DNA of 64,000 bases from Anaerococcus senegalensis JC48. Lineage in GTDB: Bacteria; Bacillota; Clostridia; Tissierellales; Peptoniphilaceae. Position 1 is the stretch's first letter, and each line of letters starts with the position of its first letter. The notes beneath the pieces were generated by a model. That model searched no databases. It was not told the origin of the DNA and saw nothing but the letters and a program-made list of their open reading frames with translations. A program made the translations under genes and the position numbers. The stretch covers positions 86,844 through 150,843 of the forward strand of contig NZ_HE578909.1 of the NCBI RefSeq assembly GCF_000321005.1, in the 5' to 3' direction. This document shows positions 1 to 9,405 of this stretch, in pieces.

Positions 1-321
1 TTAATATTTAAAAATTTACACAGTCTCTTCTTTTTATTTATTGTTAGTCCTGATCTTTTTAACATGACTGTTATTCTTCTATAGCCGTAGTTTGGATTTT
101 CTTTTCTTATTTTGAATATTTTGTTTTCTATTTCTATATCTTTATTTGGTCTATTTAAACGTTTTTGCCAATACATATATGCTGATTTGCCAAGATGAAG
201 TTTTTTTAACAAGTCTTTTAGTTTGTATTTGTTCTTAAGAGCTCGATTGTTTCAGTAATTGTCTTATTTCTGCATCTGTCATCTGAGACAATTCTCTCTT
301 TTTTATTGCATAATTTTCTAG
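1..321 (-). pseudogene. IS3-family transposase OrfB, N-terminal part, frameshifted
   Basis: In the -1 frame relative to OrfA, as expected for programmed frameshifting, the sequence reads up to TITETIELL near 238. The reading then moves by one base into the third frame and continues NKYKLKDLLKKLHLGKSAYM, then NRPNKDIEIENKIFKIRKEN and YGYRRITVMLKR, the usual OrfB N-terminal region ahead of the DDE integrase domain. Restoring one A in the run near 236-240 would join the two frames, so a one-base deletion is the simplest explanation. The catalytic DDE core is beyond the window edge. Confidence 0.7.
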
Positions 322-822
322 CTTAAGCCAATAGTTTTTTTATTCTAATTTCTTTATTTTTTTTAATTGTGCTTGTGTTAATAATTCATTTTCTGAATTG
401 CTTAAGTTTTCTGATGATTCTATTTTAGTGTCTTTTGATTTATTTTGAGACTTTGGCATTTTTGAAGGTCTTCCTCTCTTTTTAGATTTCAGTTCTTCTA
501 TGCCTTTTTCTCTAAAGTCTATTACCCATCTTGCTATTATTGATGGGTTGTTTATCTTTAATTCATTTGCTAGGCTTTGATAGGACATTTTTCCTGTTAA
601 GTACAGGTTTACTACATTTAACTTAAATTCCAAAGTGTATTGTGTATTTTTTCTCTTTACTTTTAGCCCTTCATAGCCTTGTGATTTGTATGCATTTACC
701 CATCTTTTTACTATTTCCTGATGAGAAAGTTTATATTTTTCTGATAAAGATTTATATGAGATGCTTGATTCTAAATATTCCTTTACTACTTTCATTTTAA
801 ATTCTGTACTATATTTTGTCAT
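235..822 (-). pseudogene. IS3-family transposase OrfA with premature stop
   Basis: The open part (822 to 340) encodes 160 residues with two tandem helix-turn-helix modules, the first starting at TEFKMKVVKEYLES and the second at LEFKLNVVNLYLTG, each followed by a W-V-x(4-5)-G pattern that is usual for IS150-type OrfA. It then hits TAA at 340-342. Reading on in the same frame gives KNYWLKLENYAIKKREL and further residues to a second TAA at 235-237; this is the expected C-terminal leucine-zipper-like coiled coil of OrfA. The stop at 340 is therefore best read as a nonsense mutation. A good ribosome binding site precedes the start. Confidence 0.75.
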
Positions 823-853
823 TTAAAAACTGACCTCCTTTAGTTAGTTTTTA

Positions 854-878
854 GGTCTAATTTTTGGGAGTCAGTTCA
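854..878 (-). repeat. Terminal inverted repeat of the IS150-type element
   Basis: Read on the minus strand the end begins TGAACTGACTCCCAAAAATT and continues to the OrfA leader, whose ribosome binding site AAAGGAGG lies just before the OrfA start at 822. The pattern TGAACTG..CCCAAAA is typical of IS150-group ends. The partner repeat is outside the window. Confidence 0.7.
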
Positions 879-932
879 TTCTATTCATCACCTTTTTATT
901 TTTATTAAATTTTGAAATTTTTAAAAATTTAT

Positions 933-3029
933 TTAATAACTTAAGCCATGTCCTAATTTGTAAATATTTCCATCTTTATCTTTATAAGCATAAGTCATGC
1001 CTTCTGGCATATATTTATCCTTATCATATCCAGGAACATCATTTGGAGAAATGCATTCACCATTTTCATCTACTGCGATTACTTTTTCGCTTTGTGGGAA
1101 TGTGAATGGTAGTTTTCCAACTGGTGAAACTTTTCCTAAAAGTACATCTAATTGGGCATCAATGTAGGTTTCAAAATTTGCGCAAAGAGCGTCTGCTTTT
1201 TCTTCAATTGAATCAAGAAGCCATGGCATGGTTGAGTTTACACTTATTATTAATTTCCCATTATTTTCTTTCATAATTTTTGAAAGCTCATCTACCCTTT
1301 TAATGTTTGAAACTGTTGTTTCTTTATATTCGCTTCCATCAATTGCTATATTGGTTTTATCTTCGCAAAGCGCAAGTTCTAGAAGGCCTGGTGTAGCTGA
1401 AAAATAATTTCCAGATTTTGGTGTTATAAAACAAATTGAATAATCTGCATCTTTCGGATCGTCAACAAGTTTTATTTCAGAATATTTTTTTGCTTTTTCT
1501 ATAGCTTCTTTTCTAAATTTATCTGCTTTTTCATTTTCTTTGTGTAAAAATTCTATATAAATTTTAGAATTTTCTTTTATTGGCAAAGTCTTTTCAGAAT
1601 TTTTAAGAATTACTAAAGATTTTTGATGAGCCCTATATGCTTTTTTCCTATTTTCTTCATTTTCTATAATTTCACTTGCCTTATTCGGATCTACATATGT
1701 TTTATCATCAAATAAACCTAATGCAAACATTTCTGTCAAAAGTCTTACATTTGCTTCGTTTATTCTTTCTTCTTTGATTTTTCCTTTTTCTACAGCTTCT
1801 AAAATCCAATGAACTTCATTTGTATCAGAAATTAAATCAACTCCATTGTTTATAGCAAAGGCTGCTCTTTCATCTTTTTCAAGATGCAAAACTCCCCAAG
1901 CCATATTATCCAAAATTCCACTATCTGAATTTATATATCCCTTAAATCCAAATTTATCTCTTAAAATATTTTGAATAAAATATTCATTAAAAGCAAATCC
2001 TACTGGTTCAAACGGAACTCTTTTTCCATCAAAAAATTGTACAGAGCTTTTTTCATGACTTGGTATAGAATAATAAGGCATTATTGATGAAACATTCTCC
2101 TCACAAGCTACTTTAAATGGAGGAAGATGATATTTTTCTAATGAGCCTTTAGTTTTATAAACATTATATTTTCCTTCTTTATAATGTGGATCAAAACCAT
2201 TTTCTCTAGCTCCTCCACCTGGAAAATGCTTTATAGTTAAGGCTACTGATTCTGAATCTAATTTTTCTCTTTGGAAAGCATTAATCAATCTTTTACAAGC
2301 ATCTGAAATTAAATCTGTATCTTCTCCAAAAGTTCCATAGAATCTTTGCCATCTTGGATCTGTTGCTGTATCAACCATATACATATATCCTTTTTTTAAT
2401 CCTGTAGCTTTCCATTCTTCTCTTGCTATTTCTCCAAATTCTGAAAATATTGAGGAGTCTCCGCCCTTTGCCCTATCTCCTAAAGCAATTGCAGCAAGAC
2501 CTAAAGTTGATGGATAAGTTGTAAAAACTCCAACAGCATCATTCATTCCAAAAGTTGCCTCAGCATTTTCATTTCTTGAATTTGATGCAATTATTGCAGG
2601 AATTCCAAGTCTTGTTGATTCGCAAACTTCATTTACTGCATTTGTCCACTCAGCAATATCTTTTTCGCTAAAATTATCTCTTAAGATAAAATGTCTTAAA
2701 TGTAAATCTTTTATATGACCTGTTGTTCCATAATTTTTTTGTCCTATAAAAACTGTTTGGTCATAAAAAACTTCTTCATCTAAAATTCCATTATGGCTAG
2801 TCTTTGATTTGTCTTCTTGATTTAAACCCATTTTTTGAGATTTTATCATCATATTTCCACACTTTTCTTCTAGTGTCATCCTATTTACCAAATCTTTTGC
2901 ACGACATAGAGGATCAAGTCTCCAATCTTCATAAGGGTCCAATCTTCCATTTCCATTTAAATCTTTAAATAATAAACCTTCTTCTTTTATTATTTTTTTA
3001 CTTTTTGTTTCGAGTTTAGGTTGGTACAT
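933..3029 (-). CDS. Glycoside hydrolase family 3 protein, cytosolic beta-glycosidase
   Basis: 698 residues without a signal peptide, so probably cytosolic. An N-terminal segment holds a calcium-loop-like stretch DLNGNGRLDPYED (residues 23-35). The GH3 barrel shows DPRWQRFYGTFGED (about 224-237), KHFPGGG (267-273) and GYINSDSG (364-371), where Asp369 is the expected nucleophile. The (alpha/beta) C-terminal domain ends at LGHGLSY, exactly where many GH3 enzymes continue into a fibronectin-III domain that is absent here. It is the last gene of the uronate operon, 24 bases behind a GPH-type sugar carrier (UidB, a glucuronide carrier, belongs to that family). The context suggests it releases uronic acid or its partner from an imported glycoside. 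GH3 assignment is firm; the substrate is inference. Start supported by AGAGGAG. Confidence 0.85.
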   Translation of the reverse strand: MYQPKLETKSKKIIKEEGLLFKDLNGNGRLDPYEDWRLDPLCRAKDLVNRMTLEEKCGNMMIKSQKMGLNQEDKSKTSHNGILDEEVFYDQTVFIGQKNYGTTGHIKDLHLRHFILRDNFSEKDIAEWTNAVNEVCESTRLGIPAIIASNSRNENAEATFGMNDAVGVFTTYPSTLGLAAIALGDRAKGGDSSIFSEFGEIAREEWKATGLKKGYMYMVDTATDPRWQRFYGTFGEDTDLISDACKRLINAFQREKLDSESVALTIKHFPGGGARENGFDPHYKEGKYNVYKTKGSLEKYHLPPFKVACEENVSSIMPYYSIPSHEKSSVQFFDGKRVPFEPVGFAFNEYFIQNILRDKFGFKGYINSDSGILDNMAWGVLHLEKDERAAFAINNGVDLISDTNEVHWILEAVEKGKIKEERINEANVRLLTEMFALGLFDDKTYVDPNKASEIIENEENRKKAYRAHQKSLVILKNSEKTLPIKENSKIYIEFLHKENEKADKFRKEAIEKAKKYSEIKLVDDPKDADYSICFITPKSGNYFSATPGLLELALCEDKTNIAIDGSEYKETTVSNIKRVDELSKIMKENNGKLIISVNSTMPWLLDSIEEKADALCANFETYIDAQLDVLLGKVSPVGKLPFTFPQSEKVIAVDENGECISPNDVPGYDKDKYMPEGMTYAYKDKDGNIYKLGHGLSY

Positions 3030-3053
3030 ATAAGCTCCTCTTAATTTTTTTAC

Positions 3054-4430
3054 TTATCTGTTTTCTTCTAATATTTCATTATTTCTTAATACAGTTTTTC
3101 TGTTTAGTGGATATATAAAGAATAAAACTAATCCTGCTACAATCAAGGCTATTGCTGGCATTAAAGTTGTCACTCTATATATTCCATTTGCAACCTCAAC
3201 ACTTTGGTCTGCAAGACCAGAAACATATCCAACTGAAGCCAAGGCAAATCCACCAAGACCTCCTGCTGCTGCTTGTCCTAATTTTCTTGCAAATGAATAT
3301 ACTGCATAAACTTTTCCGTCATCTCTTTGTTTGTTTTTAATTTCCAAATCATCAATTACATCTGTAATCATTGCCCAAGTTAGGGTGTTAAATACTCCTA
3401 AAAACATAAAGGCTAGAGCATTTATAAATAAAAATACGTACATATTTTTTATTTTTAGTATAAATAGGGCTAAGAAAATTAAACCTGAACCCAAAACTCC
3501 AATTGTTGAAGCTTCTTTTTTACCTACAGTTTGTCCCAATTTCATAGCAATTGGAGCTGTTATTAAAACTGGTAAATTCATTGCAAGTCCTGCAAGAGAC
3601 ATTCCTACTGAGTTTTTAAAATAAACATTATAAACATAAGCGTTCATAGCCATTACTAAGAGCATTGCTAAAAGTTGTAATATAGAAATTAATATTATAG
3701 CTATAAGTGATCTTTTATTTAATAAATTGAAAATTCCTGATAAAATTGAAGTTTTTTTAGTTTCTTTTGCAATATTTACTCTTTCTGTAACACTTTTATA
3801 GCAAAACATATATGATAATACCGCTAAAATTCCAAATACTCCAGCAACTATTGGAAATCTTCCGTGTAAAAGTACATCAGCTTCACCCGGTGTTTTTCTA
3901 TAAAGCAAAAATGGTGTTACAAACCCTATTGATAATTGAGCTACTGTTGTTCCTATAGTTCTAAAAGTTGACAATTCTGTTCTATCATCTGTGTCAGGAC
4001 TTATTGCTGATGCCATAGATCCGTAAGGAATATTTATAAAGGTATAACAAAATGATCCCCAAAATAGGTAAGTTACATACATATAAATAATTTTAAAAGT
4101 CATTGACATATCTTTAAGACCAGTTTGGAATAATAAAAATGATGCAAAGGCTACTGGTATAGCTCCCCATTTAATAAATGGTCTAAATTTTCCATCTTTA
4201 TTTCCCATAAACCTATCTACAATAGTTCCCATTCCTACATCTGTAAAAGCATCTAAAACTCTTGCCAAAACAAATAAACTTGCTACAATTTTTCCATCAA
4301 CTCCCCAAACATCTGTGTAAAATAGCATTAAATATCCTGATACAAAGAAAAATGTAAAGTTATTTGCTATATCTCCTGCCGCATATCCTAGTTTGTCCAT
4401 AATGCCAAACGGTTTTGTTTTTGCTTGCAT
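3054..4430 (-). CDS. GPH-family (MFS) glycoside/sugar:cation symporter
   Basis: About 458 residues with roughly 12 hydrophobic segments. The N terminus KLGYAAGDIANNFTF followed by YTDVWG and later RVLDAFTDVGMG is the signature of the glycoside-pentoside-hexuronide (GPH) family, which includes the glucuronide carrier UidB and MelB. It should import a glycoside with a cation. I start it at ATG 4430, eight bases after AGGAG; the GTG at 4439 lies too close to that site. It sits between KDG kinase and GH3 in the uronate operon, which favours a glucuronide or related uronide as substrate. Substrate is inference. Confidence 0.85.
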   Translation of the reverse strand: MQAKTKPFGIMDKLGYAAGDIANNFTFFFVSGYLMLFYTDVWGVDGKIVASLFVLARVLDAFTDVGMGTIVDRFMGNKDGKFRPFIKWGAIPVAFASFLLFQTGLKDMSMTFKIIYMYVTYLFWGSFCYTFINIPYGSMASAISPDTDDRTELSTFRTIGTTVAQLSIGFVTPFLLYRKTPGEADVLLHGRFPIVAGVFGILAVLSYMFCYKSVTERVNIAKETKKTSILSGIFNLLNKRSLIAIILISILQLLAMLLVMAMNAYVYNVYFKNSVGMSLAGLAMNLPVLITAPIAMKLGQTVGKKEASTIGVLGSGLIFLALFILKIKNMYVFLFINALAFMFLGVFNTLTWAMITDVIDDLEIKNKQRDDGKVYAVYSFARKLGQAAAGGLGGFALASVGYVSGLADQSVEVANGIYRVTTLMPAIALIVAGLVLFFIYPLNRKTVLRNNEILEENR

Positions 4431-4498
4431 AATTTGCACTCCTTTTTTATTTTTTGGTAACGTTTTTTTTATTTTTTATAAAACTAGCCTTACTAGTT

Positions 4499-5494
4499 TT
4501 ATCTTTGAACTTTTCCTGAAGTATCTCCTCCTACAAGATTTTCTATTTCTCCACGGCTTGCCAAATTTACATCGCCTTTTATTGTATGTTTTATTGCTGA
4601 AGTTGCTACAGCAAAATCAAGTGCATCTTTTTTATTTTTTCCATCCAAAAGACCGGTCAAAAGTCCTGACGTGAAACTATCTCCACCGCCAATTCTTTCT
4701 ACAATTTCTATATCGATTGCCTTTGTAAAATAAGCTTGGTCTCCACTATAAATTCCTGCAGACAGTCTATTTCTTGATGCAGAAAAACATTCTCTTATTG
4801 TTGAACAAATATTTTTTATTCCTGTTCTTTGGTAAGTTTCTTTAAACATTATTTCAAGACTTTCTTTATTAAATTCACCCTTATATGATTTGTGAATTTG
4901 TGGAATAACTCCTATACAAAGGTCTACATACTTGTTTGTTTTTTCATAAAATTCTAAAGCTTCGTCAAGTGTCCACAATTTTGATCTGTAATTTAGATCA
5001 AAAGATACAAAAACATTATTTTCTTTAGCTTTTTTCATCGCCTCAAGGGTTATTTCTTGACAATTTTTTGAAATTGCTGGAGTTATTCCTGAAACGTGAA
5101 AAACATCTGTATTTTTAAAGATTTCATCAAAATCAAAATCTTCAACTTTCGCTTTTGAAAATGATGAATTTTTTCTATCATATATTACTTTTGATGGCCT
5201 AAGTGAAACTCCATTTTCTGAATAATATATGCCTACTCTGTCTCCACCTCTTTTAATATAATCAGTTTTGACTCCAAACTGTCTCAATGAATTTATTGCC
5301 GCTTGTCCAATTTCATGTTCTGGCAATTTTGTTACAAAATATGCATCATAGCCAAAATTTGATAGGGCTACTGCAACGTTTGCTTCTCCTCCTCCATAAA
5401 ATGCATCAAAATTTTGTGCATGCAAAAATCTATCATATCCTTTGGGAGATAATCTTAACATTATCTCCCCAAGAGTCACTATTTTTTTTGCCAT
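4499..5494 (-). CDS. kdgK: 2-keto-3-deoxygluconate kinase (PfkB family)
   Basis: 331-residue PfkB/ribokinase-fold sugar kinase. The sugar-binding segment FYGGGEANVAVALSNFG is at about 32-48, and GGGDSFTSGLL (269-279) carries the catalytic base Asp272 and the anion hole. Lying directly after the KDPG aldolase gene (one-base ATAATG overlap at 5494) and in an operon with UxaC, UxuA and UxuB, it is expected to phosphorylate 2-keto-3-deoxygluconate to KDPG with ATP. The C-terminal tail beyond about residue 320 (DTSGKVQR) has no obvious role. Confidence 0.9.
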   Translation of the reverse strand: MAKKIVTLGEIMLRLSPKGYDRFLHAQNFDAFYGGGEANVAVALSNFGYDAYFVTKLPEHEIGQAAINSLRQFGVKTDYIKRGGDRVGIYYSENGVSLRPSKVIYDRKNSSFSKAKVEDFDFDEIFKNTDVFHVSGITPAISKNCQEITLEAMKKAKENNVFVSFDLNYRSKLWTLDEALEFYEKTNKYVDLCIGVIPQIHKSYKGEFNKESLEIMFKETYQRTGIKNICSTIRECFSASRNRLSAGIYSGDQAYFTKAIDIEIVERIGGGDSFTSGLLTGLLDGKNKKDALDFAVATSAIKHTIKGDVNLASRGEIENLVGGDTSGKVQR

Positions 5495-6120
5495 TATTTT
5501 CTTACCTCAGAAATTTTTTCTAAATATTCTTTTGCTTTTTTAGTAATTTCTTCTCTTGATCCTTTTACAAGATTTGACCCTGCTCCAACTGCAACTACTC
5601 CAGCTTCAAACCAATCTTTTATATTTTCTAAACCTACTCCACCTGTTGGCATAATTTGAAAATGTGGATATGGTCCATGGATTGCCTTTACATATGATGG
5701 TCCTGGTAGGGAACCTGGGAATAATTTTATAATATCTACCCCATATTCATAAGCTTTTAGCATCTCTGCAGGTGTGATACATCCTGGCATATAAGGAATA
5801 TTATATCTATTGCAAAGTTTTGCAACTTCTTTGTCAAATGATGGACTTACTACAAATTTTGCTCCATTCATTATTGCAAGTCTTGCAGTTGTTGGATCTA
5901 AAACCGTTCCTGCTCCTATTAAAGTATCTTCTGGTAATTCTTTTTGAAGAATTTGGAAAACTTCGATTGCATTTGGAATTGTAAAAGTTACTTCGAGTGT
6001 ATTTATTCCTCCATCGATTAAACCTTTACAAAATTCTACCGCTTGTTCAGAAGAATTTGCTCTTATTACTGGCACTATTCCCAATTCTTTTATTCTTGAA
6101 AGTGTTTCAATTTTTGACAT
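5494..6120 (-). CDS. eda: KDPG aldolase (2-keto-3-deoxy-6-phosphogluconate aldolase)
   Basis: 208 residues, the normal length for class I KDPG/KHG aldolases. Glu43 in TLEVTFT and the Schiff-base Lys132 in DIIKLFPG are present, with the phosphate-binding GAGTV (69-73) and MPTGGV. It splits KDPG into pyruvate and glyceraldehyde-3-phosphate, the last dedicated step of the hexuronate pathway. The stop overlaps the kdgK start by one base, indicating translational coupling. Some family members also act on 4-hydroxy-2-oxoglutarate. Confidence 0.93.
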   Translation of the reverse strand: MSKIETLSRIKELGIVPVIRANSSEQAVEFCKGLIDGGINTLEVTFTIPNAIEVFQILQKELPEDTLIGAGTVLDPTTARLAIMNGAKFVVSPSFDKEVAKLCNRYNIPYMPGCITPAEMLKAYEYGVDIIKLFPGSLPGPSYVKAIHGPYPHFQIMPTGGVGLENIKDWFEAGVVAVGAGSNLVKGSREEITKKAKEYLEKISEVRK

Positions 6121-6132
6121 ATAATCTCCTTC

Positions 6133-7542
6133 TTACATTTCTATTTTTATAAAATTTTTAGCATTGTTTATGCAAATATCTTCAATGACTTTTCCTAAAA
6201 ATTCTTCATCCCAAGGATATTCACCATTTTCTACAAGGCCTCCTACAAAATTACAAAGGATTCTTCTAAAATATTCGTGCCTTGGATATGATAAAAACGA
6301 TCTTGAATCTGTTAGCATTCCAACAAATTTAGCCAAAACACCTACTTGAGAAAATACTTTCATTTGCTCAATCATTCCTTCTTTGTGATCAAGATGCCAC
6401 CAAGCTGTTCCAAGTTGTACTGTAGAAATTTTTTCTTCATTAAATCTATTAAATGATCCTGCAATTGTCATTACTGGATAATTATCTTTTGGATTTAGCG
6501 GGAAAATTAATGTTCTTGGTAAGCCTTCGCCTTCTTCTATATCTGATAAAATATTTGCTAAATTTTGAGCGTAAGCTAGGTCTGATTGAGCATCTCCTCC
6601 AACATCAGCTCCTATGGCCTTAAACATTTTTTTGGAATTATTTCTAATTACTCCAACATGAATTTCCATTGCCCAATCAAGTTTTTGATATTCTTTTGCC
6701 AAAAACAAAAGCATTTCTGTTTTGAATTTTTCTTCTTCGTCCTTGTTTATGTTTTCTTCAGAAAATTTCTTTTTCAAAATTTCATTTATTTCTTTTTCAA
6801 TTGCTCTTTTGTATGGGACATATTCAAAGGCTTGATCGCTTGCCCTACATCCATTTTCATTAAAGAAATTAATTCTTTGCTTTAAAGCTTCTTTTAAACT
6901 TTCAAAATCTTTGATTTCTACTCCGCTTATTTTTGATAAGTCTTTTAAATAAGTATTAAAAGTATCTTTTTCTATATAGATTGCATTATCTGGTCTAAAG
7001 GCTGGTTTTACTACAAAATCAAGATTTTCTTTTTCTAGTTTTTGATGGTAAATCAACTCGTCTATGGGATCATTTGTTGTACAAACTGCTGCCACCTTGC
7101 TCATTTTTATCAAGCCTTGTGGTCTATATTCATCTTTTTTCAAAAGTTCATTACATTTTTCATAGATTTCTTTTGCTGTTGATTTGTCCAAACAATAATC
7201 AATTCCAAAATAATTTTTAAGTTCAAGATGGGTCCAGTGATAAATTGGATTTCCTATTAAATTTGGCATTATTTCTGCGTATTTTTCAAATTTTTCAAAA
7301 TCTCCTGCATCGCCAGTTATATATTTTTCATCTACTCCACAAGCTCTCATAACTCTCCACTTGTAGTGATCTCCACCAAGCCAAGCTTCGGTTATTGATG
7401 GAATTTTTTTATTTTCATAAATTTCTTTTGCCTCAAGATGACAATGAAAATCAAATATTGGAACATCTTTTGCATATTTATGAAAAAGAATTTTCCCATA
7501 TTCATTTCTGAGCATAAAGTCATCTGTCATAAATTTATTCAT
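6133..7542 (-). CDS. uxaC: Uronate isomerase (glucuronate/galacturonate isomerase)
   Basis: 469 residues, matching UxaC length, of the amidohydrolase superfamily. The metal-binding motif DFHCHLEAKEI puts ligand histidines at 33 and 35; WLGGDHYKWRVMRACGV and the late LTDSRSFLSYPRHEYFRRI stretch are hallmarks of the family. It converts D-glucuronate to D-fructuronate (and galacturonate to tagaturonate). Only the mannonate branch (UxuB/UxuA) is present downstream, so glucuronate is the likelier physiological substrate. Clear AAGGAGG site before the ATG. Confidence 0.95.
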   Translation of the reverse strand: MNKFMTDDFMLRNEYGKILFHKYAKDVPIFDFHCHLEAKEIYENKKIPSITEAWLGGDHYKWRVMRACGVDEKYITGDAGDFEKFEKYAEIMPNLIGNPIYHWTHLELKNYFGIDYCLDKSTAKEIYEKCNELLKKDEYRPQGLIKMSKVAAVCTTNDPIDELIYHQKLEKENLDFVVKPAFRPDNAIYIEKDTFNTYLKDLSKISGVEIKDFESLKEALKQRINFFNENGCRASDQAFEYVPYKRAIEKEINEILKKKFSEENINKDEEEKFKTEMLLFLAKEYQKLDWAMEIHVGVIRNNSKKMFKAIGADVGGDAQSDLAYAQNLANILSDIEEGEGLPRTLIFPLNPKDNYPVMTIAGSFNRFNEEKISTVQLGTAWWHLDHKEGMIEQMKVFSQVGVLAKFVGMLTDSRSFLSYPRHEYFRRILCNFVGGLVENGEYPWDEEFLGKVIEDICINNAKNFIKIEM

Positions 7543-7552
7543 CTTTTCCTCC

Positions 7553-8854
7553 TTAAATTAAGCCTGCGGCTTGTGGCAAGCCAAGTGACATAAATGGAAC
7601 GTAGGTTACAAGAATTAAGCCTAATAAAATTCCTGCATAAAATCTAAGCATATAAGGCATAACTTCTGCAAGGCTTGTATCTCCAACTTTTATAGCAACA
7701 AAAAGTGTGTTTCCAACTGGTGGAGTTATATTTCCTATACAAAGATTGTAAACAAGTATTAAACCAAAATGTATTGGATGCATTCCAAATTCTGTAACTA
7801 TTGGCAAGAATAATGGTGTGAAAATCAAAATTGCTGGTGTTACATCCATGAATGTTCCTGCTATTAATAAAATCACATTTATAATTAGTAAAATTATATA
7901 TTTATTATTTGTTATTGATAAAAGGGCTGCCCCTATCATTTGTGGAATTCCTGTAAATGCCATAACCCATGACAAAATATTTGAAACTCCTATAAGAAAT
8001 ACTACAATTCCACTCATTTTTGTAGATTCTACTAAAATATTCCATACTTTTTTTACATTTAAGTTTTTGTAAATAAATCCAAGTACTAAAGAATATAAAA
8101 CTGAAATTGCTGAACCTTCTGTAGCTGTAAATACTCCAATAATTATTCCACCAATAACTACAATTATTAATCCTAGTGAAGGAAGGGCCTCTATTGTTGC
8201 TTTTCCTAAATTTTTCCACGAAAATTTTCCTTCATTTGATGTGTAGCCTTTTTTCTTTGCAAATGCAATTGCAACAACAATACATGCTACTGTCCAAATT
8301 ATTCCTGGAATATATCCTGCAAGAAACAGTGCTGCAACACTTGTTCCTCCTGAAACTAATGAATAAGTAATTAAGGCATTTGATGGTGGAATTAAAAGTC
8401 CTGATGGAGCACTTGCTCCGTTTGCACTTGATGTAAGTGCCTTATCATAGCCTTGTTTTTCTTCTCCATCTTTTACCATTGATCCAACTGCTGCAGCAGC
8501 TGCTGATGCTGATCCTGAGATTGCACCAAAAAGTGCATTTGCTCCAACATTTGTAACCATCAAGGCTCCTGGAAGTTTTCCAAGAATTGCCATTACAAAA
8601 TTTACAAGTCTTTTTGCAATTCCACCTTCATTCATTAAATTTCCTGCAAGAATAAAAAATGGTATGGCGGTTAAGGTAAAAGAACTCATTCCAACGAATG
8701 TTCTTTGGGCTGCTGTTATAACTGATATATTTAGGGCGACTGTTAACAAAATTCCAGAAATTGCTGCTATACCTATTGAGAAAGATATAGGAACTCCAAG
8801 TATTAATAAAATTGCTAGTACGCAAAGTATAACTGCTAGTGCTTGTAATGCCAT
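7553..8854 (-). CDS. TRAP transporter large permease (DctM/SiaM type)
   Basis: 433 residues, strongly hydrophobic with about 11-12 membrane segments. GVPISFSIGIAA near the N terminus, the SGSASAAAAAVGSM stretch and LIPPSNALITYS are typical of TRAP DctM subunits, which carry the sodium-coupled substrate path. Its ATG overlaps the DctQ stop at 8854. Together with DctQ and DctP it should import a free hexuronate, by operon context. Confidence 0.93.
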   Translation of the reverse strand: MALQALAVILCVLAILLILGVPISFSIGIAAISGILLTVALNISVITAAQRTFVGMSSFTLTAIPFFILAGNLMNEGGIAKRLVNFVMAILGKLPGALMVTNVGANALFGAISGSASAAAAAVGSMVKDGEEKQGYDKALTSSANGASAPSGLLIPPSNALITYSLVSGGTSVAALFLAGYIPGIIWTVACIVVAIAFAKKKGYTSNEGKFSWKNLGKATIEALPSLGLIIVVIGGIIIGVFTATEGSAISVLYSLVLGFIYKNLNVKKVWNILVESTKMSGIVVFLIGVSNILSWVMAFTGIPQMIGAALLSITNNKYIILLIINVILLIAGTFMDVTPAILIFTPLFLPIVTEFGMHPIHFGLILVYNLCIGNITPPVGNTLFVAIKVGDTSLAEVMPYMLRFYAGILLGLILVTYVPFMSLGLPQAAGLI

Positions 8855-9405
8855 TATTTCTCACCTCTCTTTAGGTATTTTTCTGTTTCACTATCTATTG
8901 CACCTTCTGTAGAAGATTCTTCTACAGATTTTTTTTGAGTGAAAATTATTTTTCCATCAAAAATATCTTTTATATTGAGTAGGGCATAAATAATATTTAC
9001 AATACCTGAAATTAAAATTGGTATATAAAATATTCCTATTGGAACTGAAAGTGATGAGGTCATTTGTCCCATCGCAAGTTTAGTTATAGAATATCCTCCA
9101 TAAACCAAAATTACTACTGAAAATATTAAAATTATTATCTCTGAAAAAATTCCTACTATCTTTTGAACTTGAGGACTTCTTTTATCCATTATTACTGGAA
9201 TATTCATGTGTCCTCTTTCTCCTACAACAAGGCTTGCTCCAAAAAGAGTTGACCAGGCAAAAAGATATGCTGTCAATTCTTCTGTCCATGTTGCTGAATT
9301 ATTTAAGACATATCTTGTAAATACTTGCCAAATTACAAGTATAAACATCACAGCAAGGGTTGTGGCTGATAAAATTTTCATTATATTATCTAATATTTTT
9401 CTCAT
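8854..9405 (-). CDS. TRAP transporter small permease (DctQ type)
   Basis: 183 residues with four membrane segments and the family motif WQVFTRYVLNNSATWTEELT near residues 26-45. The C-terminal 40 residues are charged and cytosolic-looking. It starts one base after the DctP stop with a good AAGGAGG site. Pairs with the DctM subunit. Confidence 0.93.
   Translation of the reverse strand: MRKILDNIMKILSATTLAVMFILVIWQVFTRYVLNNSATWTEELTAYLFAWSTLFGASLVVGERGHMNIPVIMDKRSPQVQKIVGIFSEIIILIFSVVILVYGGYSITKLAMGQMTSSLSVPIGIFYIPILISGIVNIIYALLNIKDIFDGKIIFTQKKSVEESSTEGAIDSETEKYLKRGEK

Larger units (their letters stand above)
1..878 (-). mobile_element. Decayed IS3-family (IS150-type) insertion sequence, left part cut by window edge
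   Basis: The element carries two transposase frames on the minus strand (OrfA then OrfB) and ends at 878 in a terminus reading TGAACTGACTCCC on the minus strand, starting with TG as IS3-family ends do. OrfA has an in-frame stop and OrfB has lost a base, so this copy looks unable to make its own transposase. The other end lies outside the window. It sits 54 bases after the GH3 stop codon, where a terminator for the uronate operon would be expected, and no such terminator is visible. Family assignment rests on the double helix-turn-helix OrfA and the OrfB region described below. Confidence 0.85.

Noticed and set aside
3331-3624. Plus-strand ORF opposite the GPH transporter
   Set aside because: Antisense shadow of a clear coding frame with family motifs; no ribosome binding site and no recognisable protein.
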